64,000 nt of DNA. Source: Taenia hydatigena (Eukaryota > Platyhelminthes > Cestoda > Cyclophyllidea > Taeniidae). The stretch lies in NCBI GenBank assembly GCA_036345935.2, contig JADWOT020000002.1, positions 18,350,073-18,414,072 on the forward strand, written 5' to 3'. Both the position numbers and the translations under genes were made by a program. This document shows, piece by piece, positions 1 to 11,522 of the stretch. A model generated the notes under the pieces. The model did not search any database and was not told the DNA's origin. It was given only the letters and a program-made list of their open reading frames with translations. Positions within the stretch are counted from its first letter, which is position 1. Every line of letters starts with the position of its first letter.

Positions 1-289
1 CACGTCATCGCCTATGCTAGTGCCAGACCCAGCAAAAAAAATGTAACAGAAGAGTGCAACAGAATGCGAACTGTTCGCCACCTACACAGTGGTGCGCCAC
101 TTCAAGCGCTACCTGATAGCGAGACAGATCATGGGGAGAACAGACCATTAGGCGCCGACCTGGTTTAAGACAAAGAAGGCGATCGACCGTTCGGTTGAAC
201 ACTGGTACGGGGAACTGCAACAGTATGACTTTGCAGTGCAATACAGAAAAGAAATTAAGAATACCAACGCAGACGCATTGTCCGGCAGA
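1..289 (+). pseudogene. RNase H region of Gypsy pol (degenerate)
   Basis: The frame starts with HVIAYASARPSKK, the usual Gypsy RNase H entry. After a shift it continues with a TDH motif followed by a stop, and then with EHWYGELQQYDFAVQYR and NADALSG, which matches the family's conserved tail before the linker to integrase. At least one stop and one frame change are visible. In the family this domain degrades RNA in the RNA-DNA hybrid during reverse transcription. The reverse transcriptase itself would lie to the left of the window. Confidence 0.85.
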
Positions 290-560
290 CATCTCTTAGC
301 AGAAGGGCATAGCGATGAGGTGGATACGCTATTTTTGAGAGAGCCTACTAAATATCACTGGAGAAAAAAGCAGAATACTGATCCAGACACGGCTCTGGCG
401 TAAGAAAAGTTTAGCACATCCCCATGTAAGCCTACTGCGAAAGATACGAACTCGTTCAGAACTCAGCCAGGCGGAAATGGCAGCAGTAGTCCGGACTCTC
501 CCTGGAAGATGAGGTTTCATGGTACCAAGAAGACGCCACGTTCCCCCAAGCGCCTAGTTA

Positions 561-1300
561 TTCCAGGTTCTTTAATACAAGTGGTCCTTCAAGAGTTGCA
601 TGAGCAACTGGGTCATGAAGACGAGTAAAAGATTGTGGAGGCCTCGAGCAAACGATGCTGGTGGCCTTCTCTCCCTAGACGTGGTAGATTTCTACCGAAC
701 CTGCATCACTTGTGGCAGTTTTAAAAAGCCTCACTCCACAGCGATTGCACCCCTGCAACCCATGTCTCCGAGGCCCCCAGGCAAAAGAGTGGGTATAGAC
801 ATTATAGGTCCTTTGCCACTTACCAAGAAGGAAAATAGATATATTCTTGTTATGGTTGACTACTTCACGAAAGTGGCCGAAGTGGAACCCACGATGTCAC
901 AAGACGCCAAAATGGTCACGTCAATCTCCTTTAATCATTGAATCTGTCAACACAGAGTGCCTAAATCAGTCCGTAGCGATTAGGGTCCTAATTTCGAAAG
1001 CCAACTCTTCACTGAACTATGCAGAACTCTCAGAATCGCAAGAACGCGCACGGCGCCTGAGGATCCGCAGGACAACGGACGGGTAGACAGAACAAATCCG
1101 CATCCTAATAGGACTGCTAAAGGCTTTGACCAAGGGGATATGGCCTGACGATTGGGATGTGGGCCTAAGTTGCGTTCTTCCCGCGTGTAGGTCTACAGTT
1201 CACGCATCAGCTAGTGTCTATCCGTTCAAGATGCACATAGGACGCAAAATGAGAGGCTTCTTCGTAATAAGATGGCAATCGGCAGTGCCTTGATGTGCGT
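561..1300 (+). pseudogene. Integrase of Gypsy pol (degenerate)
   Basis: The zinc-binding part shows an ELHEQLGH histidine pair (about 592-618) and a CITCGSFK cysteine pair (about 703-726). The core begins with VGIDIIGPLPLT near 790, which supplies the first catalytic Asp, and runs on to YILVMVDYFTKVAEV. A frame change leads to VPKSVRSD followed by a stop, then GPNF (about 960-1000), the second Asp region. It is followed by NGRVDR, where the family usually has a catalytic Glu (VER) and this copy has Asp. A later segment reads LLKALTKGIWPDDWDVGL, then ACRSTVHAS and PFKMHIGR, typical of Gypsy integrase. Several stops and frameshifts mean it cannot be functional. Confidence 0.88.
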
Positions 1301-1450
1301 ACTAAATTTAGAGGAGCGGTTAAAAGACGTTTAATTTGGCCCAGCGACACCCACAAATGACGCCTAGCAGACAAGGAAAATACTTCAGAATTTTCGGTGC
1401 TTAGACATCAACAATTACGCCAAATATAGAAAGCACAATAAAGTTATGTT

Positions 1451-4400
1451 TGCAAATTAAATTTGTTTAAAATATGATTTTGGAGATTTTGTTTTACATT
1501 GCGGATTAATATTTGCTAGAACCCAAGTTCAAGGATGCCAGGCGCGCGTTACATCTTCGTGTGTCATCTGTTAGCGCTTGCAAATCCGTAGCCAGTAAAG
1601 GTGAGCTCGTACTTATTTTTAATCCTGGTTATTGATTCATGTCTCGTTTCCGTCTTATTTTGTGTCTACAAAGTTGAATTTATGTGACATGTGTTTCTGG
1701 CTGTGTTGTGGACTGGACTTAGCGGCCGTGCACTTATTTTTGTGCGTGTTGTAAATTAAGCTTTGCACCTCCTTTTGGGTAGTGGATTTAATGCATAAGA
1801 CAGCCGATTTTGTCAGTGTGAAAGCCGTGTGATATTTTTGGGCACTAAGGAGTACGATGAATACCTTCTCTACTATTCTGATCTAGTGGTTTGGTCAAAA
1901 TGATTAATTGTGCCGCTTTCCCATTTCGTTGGATTACTTGTTTGTCGAAAATAAGTCGCAACTATGGTGATTTTGGAGAGTCTGTGCATGAGCATGGAGA
2001 TAACGACTCATTACTAGTTATGTAGTGTACAGGTGTTTTGTGAATGAAATACCTCGATTTGGAAATGAGGCTGTTCTGGCACTCCTCGGCTCACTCTATA
2101 CTTGTGGCCTTGGTGGCTTTTGGCGTTACCTGTGGTTGTCGATCTGCTACTGAGCCTACTCAGTGCTTTCAGTCCATACATTCACTTATGATTTGTTCGC
2201 CTAAGGTTAGATTCGCGTCAAGTACCGCCGGATGTAAAAAAATGATTCATGTGCCACGAGGTTTGGTGGAGGTAACTTATTTTTGGGATGAACCTGGCAT
2301 ACTAACAAATAGAGGACTTTTGACTGCCATAGCCCAGTTCCAAGTGTGACTACGCCGTTACCGCTTACCTTGAGTTGGACGTTGTGCTGGACCAGGCAGG
2401 TGGGCCAATAGTGTCTCGTAGTCCTGCTTAGCATGCCGTTACAGGGTGTTGAGGATTGTCGCAGATCTCTGATGTTGTTTAATTTTGTATAACAGACAAA
2501 TGTGCTTTGAATTTCTCTGTTTCCATTTGTCTCCAGTAGATTGAAGAAGATGCCTATTCAGGAAATATAAACATCCACGCTTATGCCAGTGTATCAGGAT
2601 ATACACAAATTTTTTGTATTAGAACGGGACCATCATACACGCTTGGTGTTGAAAGGCTTTGGGCAACTGTGAGGGCGTTAGAACCGCACCTCTCCGTCCT
2701 GGCGCAAAATTAGTGAGGCCTGAAGCCCCGTCTTGAGGGAAAGGGTTAGATTGTTTTGTTTTGAGTGAGTTACTGAGCCTTGTTGACGACGCTGAATCAA
2801 ATTCATGTCAATCATCGTGCCAAAATGCGTAAGTGGAAAAGTGAGTCGTTACTTTTCCTGCAGCCGAGTTAATGTTGGGACCATCGTTATTGGTGTCTTT
2901 CACAATTTACCCCTACATCATCCCGTTTGCATTTCCGTGATGCACATCGAGAACTTTGCACAATGGTGCTCTTTGATTACAAAGCTGGTTTTTATCAAGC
3001 AAGCTTGTAAGAACTTAGTGAATGTGGGAAGTTAGTGGGATAGAAACCCAATGAATGTTATCGTGTCATTTAAGTTGTGGGTTAAACACGGTAAAGTAGG
3101 AGTGAGTGAGGAGTTGAAATGGAATGATTGCCCAGCTGGTTCGTTTTATTTTGGACGGGTTGGTCTCATCCCTATCATGCCAATTGTCGACCCCACTTGT
3201 GGGTTACTTTTGACCAAGTAACGAAGTGAATCTAGATCAAGGCGAATGACGAAGTCGACCGTAATCTCGTTGACTTGAGTGGGTCCTGATGCTCGCTTAC
3301 GTCAATTATCCAAACATTTGCTTGGCAGGTGCTGAAGTAGAGTGTAGAATTTCCGGTATATCTGGGTTTCAAGTGAAATTGAGTAGAGCTATGTATGTGG
3401 CGGTGTTCATGGTTAGTATTCACGCAAGAGAAGGGGTTTCTTATGGTCAGCCTGAAAGAATACGTGCTTCACGTTCATTTGTATGGCTGCTTTATCCTCG
3501 ATCGAATCCGTACGTGCTGGAGGCAAAAGAGAGCGCATTAAAGGCAAGTGTTCTGATTGAGAGAATCATGTGGGAGAGAAGTGTTTGCAATTAATCTGCG
3601 AAAAGGTTAATTGAGGCATCCACTTGTGCGCCTTCGAACACGTTCTGCTCACATACGACTTGAATGGTTGTGAATTCGAGTATTTTGTGACCATTTCCTG
3701 AGGCCATTTGAGAGTTAACCGTCAGTCCACTTTTTCATCTCTGTCCGAATTGAGTAGTTATTTTCGAGTGATCTGAGAACCAAACTGTCGAGTCGCTCAT
3801 TATTTGAGAACAACGCTATCCGCTAAAATGGTTGAGCAATACGCTATTGCATTATTCCCGAATAAGCAATTTTTATGTGCAGGCCAGCGTAAATAAATCA
3901 CGCTCCTGATGGATTAGTTCGTGAAACTAATGGGTGGAAGGGTAGGGCGACTTGCGATGTGAGTGACACACTCATGGCTAGTCCATGGAAGCTGCATTAT
4001 TTTTCTCACTCACTCGCGGATTTTAGTTCTTTCATCGACAAAACCGACCTTTGGGCGGCGCAACGCCTACTGAAAATAAACAGCCACAAAGTGAAGATTG
4101 GACGCTATTAAGAGAAACAAGGTGCATACTCTCCTTGAAGACTATTGTCGGTATCCAACTCTCGAAATTTCGGAACATGCTTTGTAATCTGAAACATTGG
4201 GTGCTTGAGCGATAAAAGTGATAGAGACAACCACGAATTGGTGCACTCTACAACACATTCCATAAAATACGCAATATTTTAAGGAAAATGGCGAGTTTGT
4301 TTATTGTTTAAGCCTTATATGCGCGTGACTGCACATCGGGACAGGGAGTAAACACAAGTGTTAGTCAAAAGTGGAAGCATAAGACGGTTGTATCTGAGAT

Positions 4401-5135
4401 GAGTGACTTATCTATCATGTTCATAGCTAGAAGCACATTGTCAAGCAGGCGTGAACAGATCCGAAACGAGAAGAGAGTTAAAACTTTTGATGAGTTCTTG
4501 TTGTGTTGTCGCTTTGACTCATGCAATAGACGAATAAGGCATATCTATGCAGCTGATGGTAGGATTCGTTTTGATTCAACTCCTCATTACAGTGTCGCAT
4601 CCTACCTGCTTCAAAAATATTTTGCAGCTCAGCATTTCGTTTACTCAATGTTTCCTTGTGTGGTAGATAAGCCCAATCGTTTTTGCAACAAGTAGCAAAT
4701 CTATGACGCAACGATCACTAGGGGAACGATTTGCTGTCAGATGAAGTAGTTGGCGTTATTTAGTGAGATGCAACAGCACTGATGTCATTGTTGGTACAAG
4801 TTGACATAGCGCAGATTGCGATGTTGAATTATTGCTTGCCTCCTAGTTATACGAGGAAGAAGTGTGCAGACGCCGTGGGCACGTGACTTTGAAACTGGAC
4901 GATACGGAAAGGATCGATGTGCTAGCCTCAAGGTGTGACTTTTTGGATCGTTATCATGCAAATCGTCTATGCTAGCACCTTTCAGTAATGGTGAGTTGCA
5001 GTAGCCTTCAATTGTTTGCCGCATATCTCCATTGTCATTCCTTGCATTGAACTCGTATATTTGTTTAGTTGTTTGCCTCGTACCAAATTTTGCTAATGCC
5101 ATTTCCATTCCCAGTCATGATGGTGCACTCTCTTG
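1451..5135. other. Intergenic, no supported gene
   Basis: Between the Gypsy remnant and the F-box gene. Frames of up to about 107 codons occur on both strands, but none shows a recognisable motif and several overlap each other on opposite strands, as expected by chance. No long repeat was noticed. The F-box promoter should lie in the last few hundred bases, but I see no clear TATA box or initiator. Confidence 0.5.
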
Positions 5136-6077
5136 ATGCTTCAGGCAGAAGATAGTCCACAGCGTAAAATCACCGATCTTCGACCTGAATTGGCGTTGCG
5201 AATTTGTGGATTTCTTGATGTGCCGGATTTGGTGAATGTATGCGAGAGCATTCCAGGTTGGCGGTGGATCCTCTCAACACGCCCATTCCCCACTTTCATA
5301 CATAACCACATTAACTGGTGGAATTGGTTAGACAAACGTCTTTGCCGGCTACTCTTCCCACAGTCCTCACATACCTCTTTTCAAAACGCTACTGAAGCCA
5401 TTCGATATCAGAAGGAGCAAAGTGACTCTTATGAGCGTTTCATGTCGGCGCCTGCTTGTGGCAAAGCCCCGAGAACTGCACACTTTAGCATTTTGTCAGA
5501 TCATAATGTAAGAGTTATGTCAAAGGGGGAATTTGCACTGCGGATGGAAGCATCCAACATTCCGCTATTCGGTTACCTTTCGATGATCAAGTACCGATCT
5601 CACACGCGCATTGTCGGTATGCATGGCTGCATTTTTTCTGCTCATTCGGCTGAAAGGGGTAAGAGTTTTGTTTTTAGAGAAGCAGCATTTGCAGGAGACC
5701 GAGATGGACATGACTGCTGTGACCGCATAATCTATTTGGCGGATGCTTCGCGCCTCCTGAGGGATGATTTTGCATCCACCTTAGAATCGCTTGCACCTCA
5801 TCAAACATTGTCGATTGTGGTGATTATAAATGCGGAAGAAGACGAGTCAAGTGAGATGGATAGTCTGGCGCGATTCATTCAGAGCCTTGGTGGCTTGGAC
5901 GGCTCTCCGCTGGCTACTGTGGAGACGAATTGGCGATTGTGGTGCATTAGGCGCCATGGAGGGAACTTTACCAACTGGTCAGATTTGTTGGAGTGGAGCT
6001 TTTACGACGTGATGTGCAAAAGACTTGAGAGTGGTCAGAAGCACGATTGCGTGGCAGGCGAGAGACAAATCGGGTGA
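5136..6077 (+). CDS. FBXO4: F-box protein, FBXO4-like (intact, single exon)
   Basis: Predicted 313-residue F-box protein, expected to act as the substrate-binding subunit of an SCF (Skp1-Cullin1-F-box) ubiquitin ligase. Residues about 15-45 form the F-box: DLRPELALRICGFLDVPDLV followed by W-rich residues. The C-terminal half matches the FBXO4 layout, in which an atypical GTPase-fold domain binds the substrate: IIYLAD, then a hydrophobic strand SIVVIINAEEDES, then FIQSLGGL, NWRLW and a closing DLLEWSFYDVMCKR. Human FBXO4 is 387 residues, so this one is shorter at the N-terminus. I chose the ATG at 5136; a splice acceptor (cttcag) at about 5141-5146 could instead join an upstream exon. A disabled paralogue at 46240-47150 aligns through most of the length, which supports the frame. 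The F-box is clear; the FBXO4 assignment rests on C-terminal similarity judged by eye. Confidence 0.75.
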   Translation: MLQAEDSPQRKITDLRPELALRICGFLDVPDLVNVCESIPGWRWILSTRPFPTFIHNHINWWNWLDKRLCRLLFPQSSHTSFQNATEAIRYQKEQSDSYERFMSAPACGKAPRTAHFSILSDHNVRVMSKGEFALRMEASNIPLFGYLSMIKYRSHTRIVGMHGCIFSAHSAERGKSFVFREAAFAGDRDGHDCCDRIIYLADASRLLRDDFASTLESLAPHQTLSIVVIINAEEDESSEMDSLARFIQSLGGLDGSPLATVETNWRLWCIRRHGGNFTNWSDLLEWSFYDVMCKRLESGQKHDCVAGERQIG

Positions 6078-9000
6078 TTGTTTTCTTTGTGTATTTAGCG
6101 TAGATGATGTCTTTGTTTGTTTTCATTGCTTATTTTGTTGGGTAACTGAACTGAGAATGGTGTAAGTGAGGCATGGAATGACTTGAATGGAATGCATTGT
6201 AGTCGTTGAGTTGCTACGCTGCTTTTGCTGGGTGGTTGGATAAGTAAAGGCAGAACTATGTAGTACTGTGCTAAATGCTGTGGCGACAGAGGGTGCATCA
6301 GGTCGGAAAATGAATGAATAGACGGAGCAGTTAAGGTGGAACAACTTGAAATATGACATTTGGGGAAGCCCTCTAAAACGCCCTTATTTTTGTCACTTTG
6401 GAGCCCGAGACTGTAGAAAAAGAACGGGACTTAGAAAGATGACAACCACAAATAGGCCATTGTTCCACCGAAAGTGAAATCATGGTGCAGTTAGGATTGT
6501 TGAAAGGGAGCCACAGAATCGCTTGATTGCAGACTGGCCTTGTCGTGGGTTCGCATTGGTACTTTCCGCAAGTTATGGGAACAGGGAAAACCTCGGCACC
6601 ATTTGCCACGTTTTTCTCCTACAATGTCGGTCTGAGGAACTGTCTTTTAAAGTGAGATCATAAAAAGTCACATAGAAAAGAGCATCACAGGAGGAAGGTG
6701 TATTTCTTTTTGACGAATTTTTGACCACTCCCATGCCTTAGTCGCTAAGCCTCACAGGAAACCACTTAGGCGAACACCGCAGGGAAGAGGAGAACATGCC
6801 ATGTTCTAAAGTGAGGTTCAGACATTTGAAAGTCACCGCTGTTTGGCATGCTAAAGAAAGGGAGGAAGGAAGTAAGGTGGAGGCAGTCCAATGAACCCAG
6901 CTTCAAATACCTCGTACTAACATCTGTCAGCATTGTTGGAGGTGGTGGTCATAAAAGGTCTCATTAGTGCTCCTCTCATTGCTTCTATTTTTACCTGCCT
7001 AAATGCACCAGTGCAGATGCCTACACTGCATCAGTTTGAACTATGCAGTCGACTTTTAATTTGACAATGAAGCCTGCATCTACCCTTCACGGGCATCCAA
7101 TTGAAGGACACCGAGAGGAACGAAGCAGTATTTACAACGTCTACTTTAGTTCAACTTTCATTCCGATGGGAGAAATAGCACATCAGACTGTGCTGACACC
7201 ACTTGTCGAATCGTGGAGTCGGTTCTCCATCCCATGTGGTGGAATGTGGTTGTCGCATGCTCTGCATGAATATTATCGAAGTAATACAAAGCGAATTGCT
7301 TGTAGTACGCCGTCTATCAGGAGAGCAGTTTTGTGTGAATGTTCATGTGCCTAGTCAGAGTTTGTCAAGGCTCATTCTTACTGCTTGCACAAAATAATGG
7401 CATGACCCTACTTTTAGGCCAGTGTGCCCTCCGACCATGCCATAAAGTGGAATCGGAAAGGGTTTAATGAAATCGGGTTGTCGAAAGAATCCTGACCATT
7501 AGTCGCAGAAAATTCTGCATTTTTTACCGGATTAGAGAGCATTAATGGTCCCCGAAAGCGAAGCCAATGCATGACGCCGTCGATTGGGACAGTGTCACAT
7601 TCGCAAGGAGGAAGGTAGATTGGTAGTGCTTACGTCCGAGGCACGAGTGCGCACATTCGTGTTGATGCTGCTCCACCTAAGACAATTAATCGGTACGCTT
7701 GAGACAACCGACTGTGCTGATTGTGGCGGGTGAAAAGGAGTTAGTGTGTTGGTATGATGTGAAAGCGCCCTGATAACCTGTGAACCAACTTAGGCTTGCA
7801 GCGATTCGAAAGTTAGTAATGACTCAGTCTCGACTGACCTCACTGTGCTACGTATTTGCACACAAAACTAAAGGCTCACCACGAGTGCGGTGTCCTGAAC
7901 GTGGAGTTTATGGGGGCCAAACCCACCCACCTGTTGCAGATCTCTGCAAGCCCCCACGGACAGGTAGACTATCCTTGTGATTATTTCCATCTAATTCATG
8001 AAATCTCGATTTATAGGAAATCGCAGGAGGATGATTTGTCGGGCGTACGGTCCACCGTATCATCAGCAGCAGTGACACCGCTGATCATAATGAGAGAAGT
8101 TAACGTCAAGCAAAAAATCATTCAAATCTAACTACCTTAAAGGAATGGAATTTTCGCACAAAATAAACGATGAATACATTTCTCTTCAAAAAGAACATAG
8201 ACATTCAAAACCTAAGTGCCAACAGTAAGCACGAGAATCTGCCTATCGATGAATGCTGTACCTATAACAAATATTACGGAGGGGTGTGCCCAAAATTTGG
8301 TTACCCTCATCATCTAAATAACTATGCTTGATACGCGAAAATGATTGAAACTACTGGCGTGGCCTAGAGACCAGCCCATTGACGAAGGTACAAACACCAC
8401 CCAAGCGACCGTAGACGAGGCCTAGAGCTGGACAGACATCAAACGCAAAATTACTCGTGCTGAGTACTTTTATTGCCAAGTTAAATTGTAGCTGCATTGT
8501 ATTTGGGTTAAATATAAATAATTATCCGAGTCCTTCATTGTCCACAGCTGAGTGCGTGCCAGATACTACACGCATTATTCGCATAGGCTACATTTGCAGG
8601 GATTTCCTCATTCGTCTCCCCACCTCCGCGCCCATGCCTAATACGAGAAGGTTGAATGTTCTAAGACACATTTATTGTCGTGTACAAAAAGATGGACCAA
8701 TGGCGAGTTAGTAAAAGGTTGCGCGATGGCCATTGTCGACGCCAGGAGATTCACGTTGTGTTCCTGCCTCTCGTCTAAAAGGTGAGGATAAGGAAGCATA
8801 AGCGCTGCAGTATTGCAGTATTTTTTGTTGTCGCGGTCTTAAAAATAAAAGCAATTATAAATTTGCCTGAAAATCTAATAGATAGTAATGAAAATCTAGG
8901 AAAAGTCGTATTCTTAACTGACTTGTGTAATAAGAATCATGAGAATCATATAATCGTATTTTAAAGTCTTGTACAAGTGCCGTACTTAATTGTGCTTGCG

Positions 9001-10849
9001 AAAATCTCTGCGTAGTATTTTTCCTATGGCAATTATTTTGCTTTGTTCATATCCAATACCTTTTTCGTGTGCTTAGCGGCATATATGAAATGTCGAGCTT
9101 TGGTGTGGCCGTTGCTACGTTTGGTTCCAAATTTGAGCTAAGGAGTCCAGGTACGTGAGCTTCCATTTTGGAAATTTTTGACTTGTTTTATGCATGCACA
9201 TAAGTAAACCCGCAGTGTTGACATGATAGCGTAAGTGGCGACTTTTGAGGCTTGCTGAATTAGTGGCTTGTGTAATGCTTGTGGTGAAATGATCGAATTC
9301 TATCGAAGTGTTTAATTAAATGCTGAAGTGGTTCGCGTTTATTTACTTCGAGCGCATTTTGCACCGCGACGGTGTCTGCTGATTGTGGTCATTTTAAGAC
9401 TTCCTCAAATTACGACTAAATGGGTGTGGACGGATTTCCCTATTATTGGTTACCAGTGATTTATTTGTGGCGATAAATTGCACGTGGAACCTGCGGGTTC
9501 GCTGCTTGAGGGTAGTCGAGAAACCCCCGAGGAGTCAGCGGTAACGTTGATGATCTGGTGATAATTATTGGGAGAAACCACAAAATTGAGCCGAGGAAAC
9601 TGTATTCAGACAGCTTAGTGATTGTATAATGTTAAACTTGACCAAAATTTCCGTCCTTAGCGCATTACTGAGCTGCCAACTGTGCATTTTGGTCACTCTA
9701 GTGGTTGATTGTGAGAGTCCACCTATGAGATGGCGCTTCGTAGGACTTCCTTTCCCTTGCTGTAGTTGATAAAGAAATTACTGACTTTAGCGGCAGTTGA
9801 CAATAAAATAACGCATGCTGACTTCAGTGAATGGATGAAGAGTTTTGATTCTTGGGAAGATGGCAAACCGGTTGGGATGTAACCTGTCCAACTTTTCACC
9901 GAGTGATGGCATAATACTAGAGATCGTCTCAGCGCAGATGTGAGAAGAGATGTGAAATAACCCGGACTCTAAAATGCCAAAGTCATGAACCAATGCTTTG
10001 CTTTCTCTCCGTGAGGTCACTTGAGCTTTTTTATGTGGCAATTTGATTTCTGCCTGGGTAAATGACATGCCTCTCTATCAGCTGGTCAATGTTGTGTCAA
10101 AAGTGGCTGTTGGTTGGAGACTTGTAATGATTTCTGCATACGGACACGATTTCTTCGCTTCTAAGAAAGGCTATCGGACCCCTATTTTTCAGTTGCGAAG
10201 GATGTGATAAATGTCTCCTCTGTTTAATACAGTCATTGGTGCGCTGAAAGACTTCGCGGTCCTTTATCACGAGTCTTGCTGCCCGATTAAGGAAAGTGTA
10301 ATTCATTGGGCACTCCTTCCATGACGCGGAGAACCGCAGTCCCGTGGGATCGAGTATGTGCTTGAAGGCAAACGCTCAGAAGGTTGCGTCCTTGGTGGAA
10401 CTCCAGGTGTCACAAACTTGATCCATATCTCATCCCTTTTCTCGGCTGTAAGTGTAGTGGAGGTCGTGGTGATTGTGTCCCCCCATACTAACGTTACATA
10501 TATTTGATGTGCTGATTGCTGCAAATGGGCCTAATGCTCTTTATAGAAAAAAACATTCTTTTTATAATTGACTGATTTAAATAGTTATAAGCAAAAAAAG
10601 TTTTTGATGTCTAAATACAATGTAACATGTGAGTTGCGATGTAACTGTAGAATAAAAAAATAGGAGAAATCATGTTTTCAGAAATCATGTCTTTTCTGTA
10701 GAGGACATAGAGATTCCGGTTGTTCAAACCCCATTATAAATGGATATTGCTTCCGATAAGCATGAGTGAACTGAGAAAAAAGGTAGCGATGAGACTGCCA
10801 ATTTCGCATTAACCAAAAGCAATTTAATTCTCTTCATTTAAACGCGAAT
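6078..10849. other. Intergenic, no supported gene
   Basis: Only short frames. Two spots look mildly coding-like: about 7838-7972 on plus (HECGVLNVEFMGAKPTHLLQ, ending near a possible donor gtagac) and 9787-10068 on minus. The missing last exon(s) of the glycosyltransferase at 11295-16798 should lie to the left of 11295, but I could not find its conserved motif here. Confidence 0.4.
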
Positions 10850-11032
10850 GCGAATTTAGCCCTCACTGGACGCAAAGTTGTTGTATTGATTCCCTCGTAA
10901 TTGCGAATTTCGCCCTCACTGCATAAAATTTTGTAGTATTCCTCCTTTCGTGACTGCGAATTTCGCGCTCACTGGATGCAATTTTGTAGTATTGATCTTC
11001 TCGTGACTGCGAATTTCGCTCTTTTTCTTGAT
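10850..11032 (+). repeat. 53-bp minisatellite, array 1 (about 3.5 units)
   Basis: The phrase gcgaattt recurs at 10850, 10903, 10956 and 11009, exactly 53 bases apart each time. Each unit then carries a ccctcactgga-like block, an attttgtagtatt block and a ctcgtga block. The fourth unit is incomplete. The units differ from one another at several positions, so the array is not young. The reverse complement of the same unit, with the same period, recurs at about 17905-18105. Confidence 0.9.
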
Positions 11033-11294
11033 GATCTGAATTTAAATCGCGATGGGTAAGGACGAAAAGAAGTTTCAAATATATTTGCCGTGAAGTAGTT
11101 ATTCGTACTGTGTGAAGCTACAATCCGAGTTAAATGAAGTAGAAAAATCAGCAGATGCAGAGGGTGGAGAACTCTCGCACTTCAACCTACGATGCAGTAG
11201 CAGCAAAACACTCCATAAATGGGTAGCAAATAAGCCATGACTTGGGACCAAAGTGATGAGCTGCAATGCTATCATATGGGAAATGCACGATTAC

Positions 11295-11522
11295 CTACAG
11301 GGAAAATTGCCGGGGGCATTGAGGATGGCGTTGTGGTTGACAGTGGAGAAGAGAGCTTCGTCGGGAACACCAACTTCAGGGAGGTAGTCGAGGAGGTCAT
11401 TTACCCGCTGGTCAGTAAAGAGGAAGTTGATGAAGTCCCACGTCACCACCACATGCACTGCACCCTTGTGCAACTGCAGTCCATGCGGCGGATCACGCCA
11501 CGCACGGCGCACGTGGAAGAAC
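11295..11522 (-). CDS. Core-2-type beta-1,6-GlcNAc transferase (GT14), exon 3
   Basis: Third recognised exon of the GT14 gene. The acceptor on the minus strand is tttctacacag, just before 11522. The first base completes an AGG codon begun by exon 2, so the phase fits exactly. The product reads FFHVRRAWRDPPHGLQLHKG (acceptor-site region), AVHVVVTWDFINFLF (a conserved strand and helix), then GVPDEALFSTVNHN. The PDE Glu corresponds to the catalytic base in mammalian core-2 enzymes. The exon ends in APGNFPC with AG before a gtaatc donor at 11294, leaving phase 2; the frame runs into TAA at once if unspliced. The last roughly 100 residues of the family, with their final conserved cysteines, should follow in a further exon that I could not locate. 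Confidence 0.88.

Larger units (their letters stand above)
1..1450 (+). mobile_element. Decayed Ty3/Gypsy LTR retrotransposon, 3' part of pol
   Basis: Remnant of the 3' half of a pol gene, entering from beyond the left edge. In order it shows the RNase H tail, a spacer, the integrase zinc-binding region, the integrase core and the integrase C-terminal part. That order (RNase H then integrase) is the Ty3/Gypsy order. The reading frame changes several times and carries internal stops, so the copy is dead. A likely polyadenylation signal (aataaa) lies near 1437, after the coding remnant, which suggests the 3' end of the element is near 1450. I did not identify LTRs, so the right border is approximate. 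Confidence 0.85.

Noticed and set aside
9787..10068. Minus frame of 93 codons as the missing last exon of the GT14 gene
   Set aside because: It lies in the right place and contains DFGIL, but the family's C-terminal block (FG-x-GDL, then an FANK-like motif and a cysteine) is absent and no acceptor in the needed phase is clear.
10097..10524. Two adjacent minus frames as the GT14 C-terminus
   Set aside because: None of the three frames shows GT14 C-terminal motifs.
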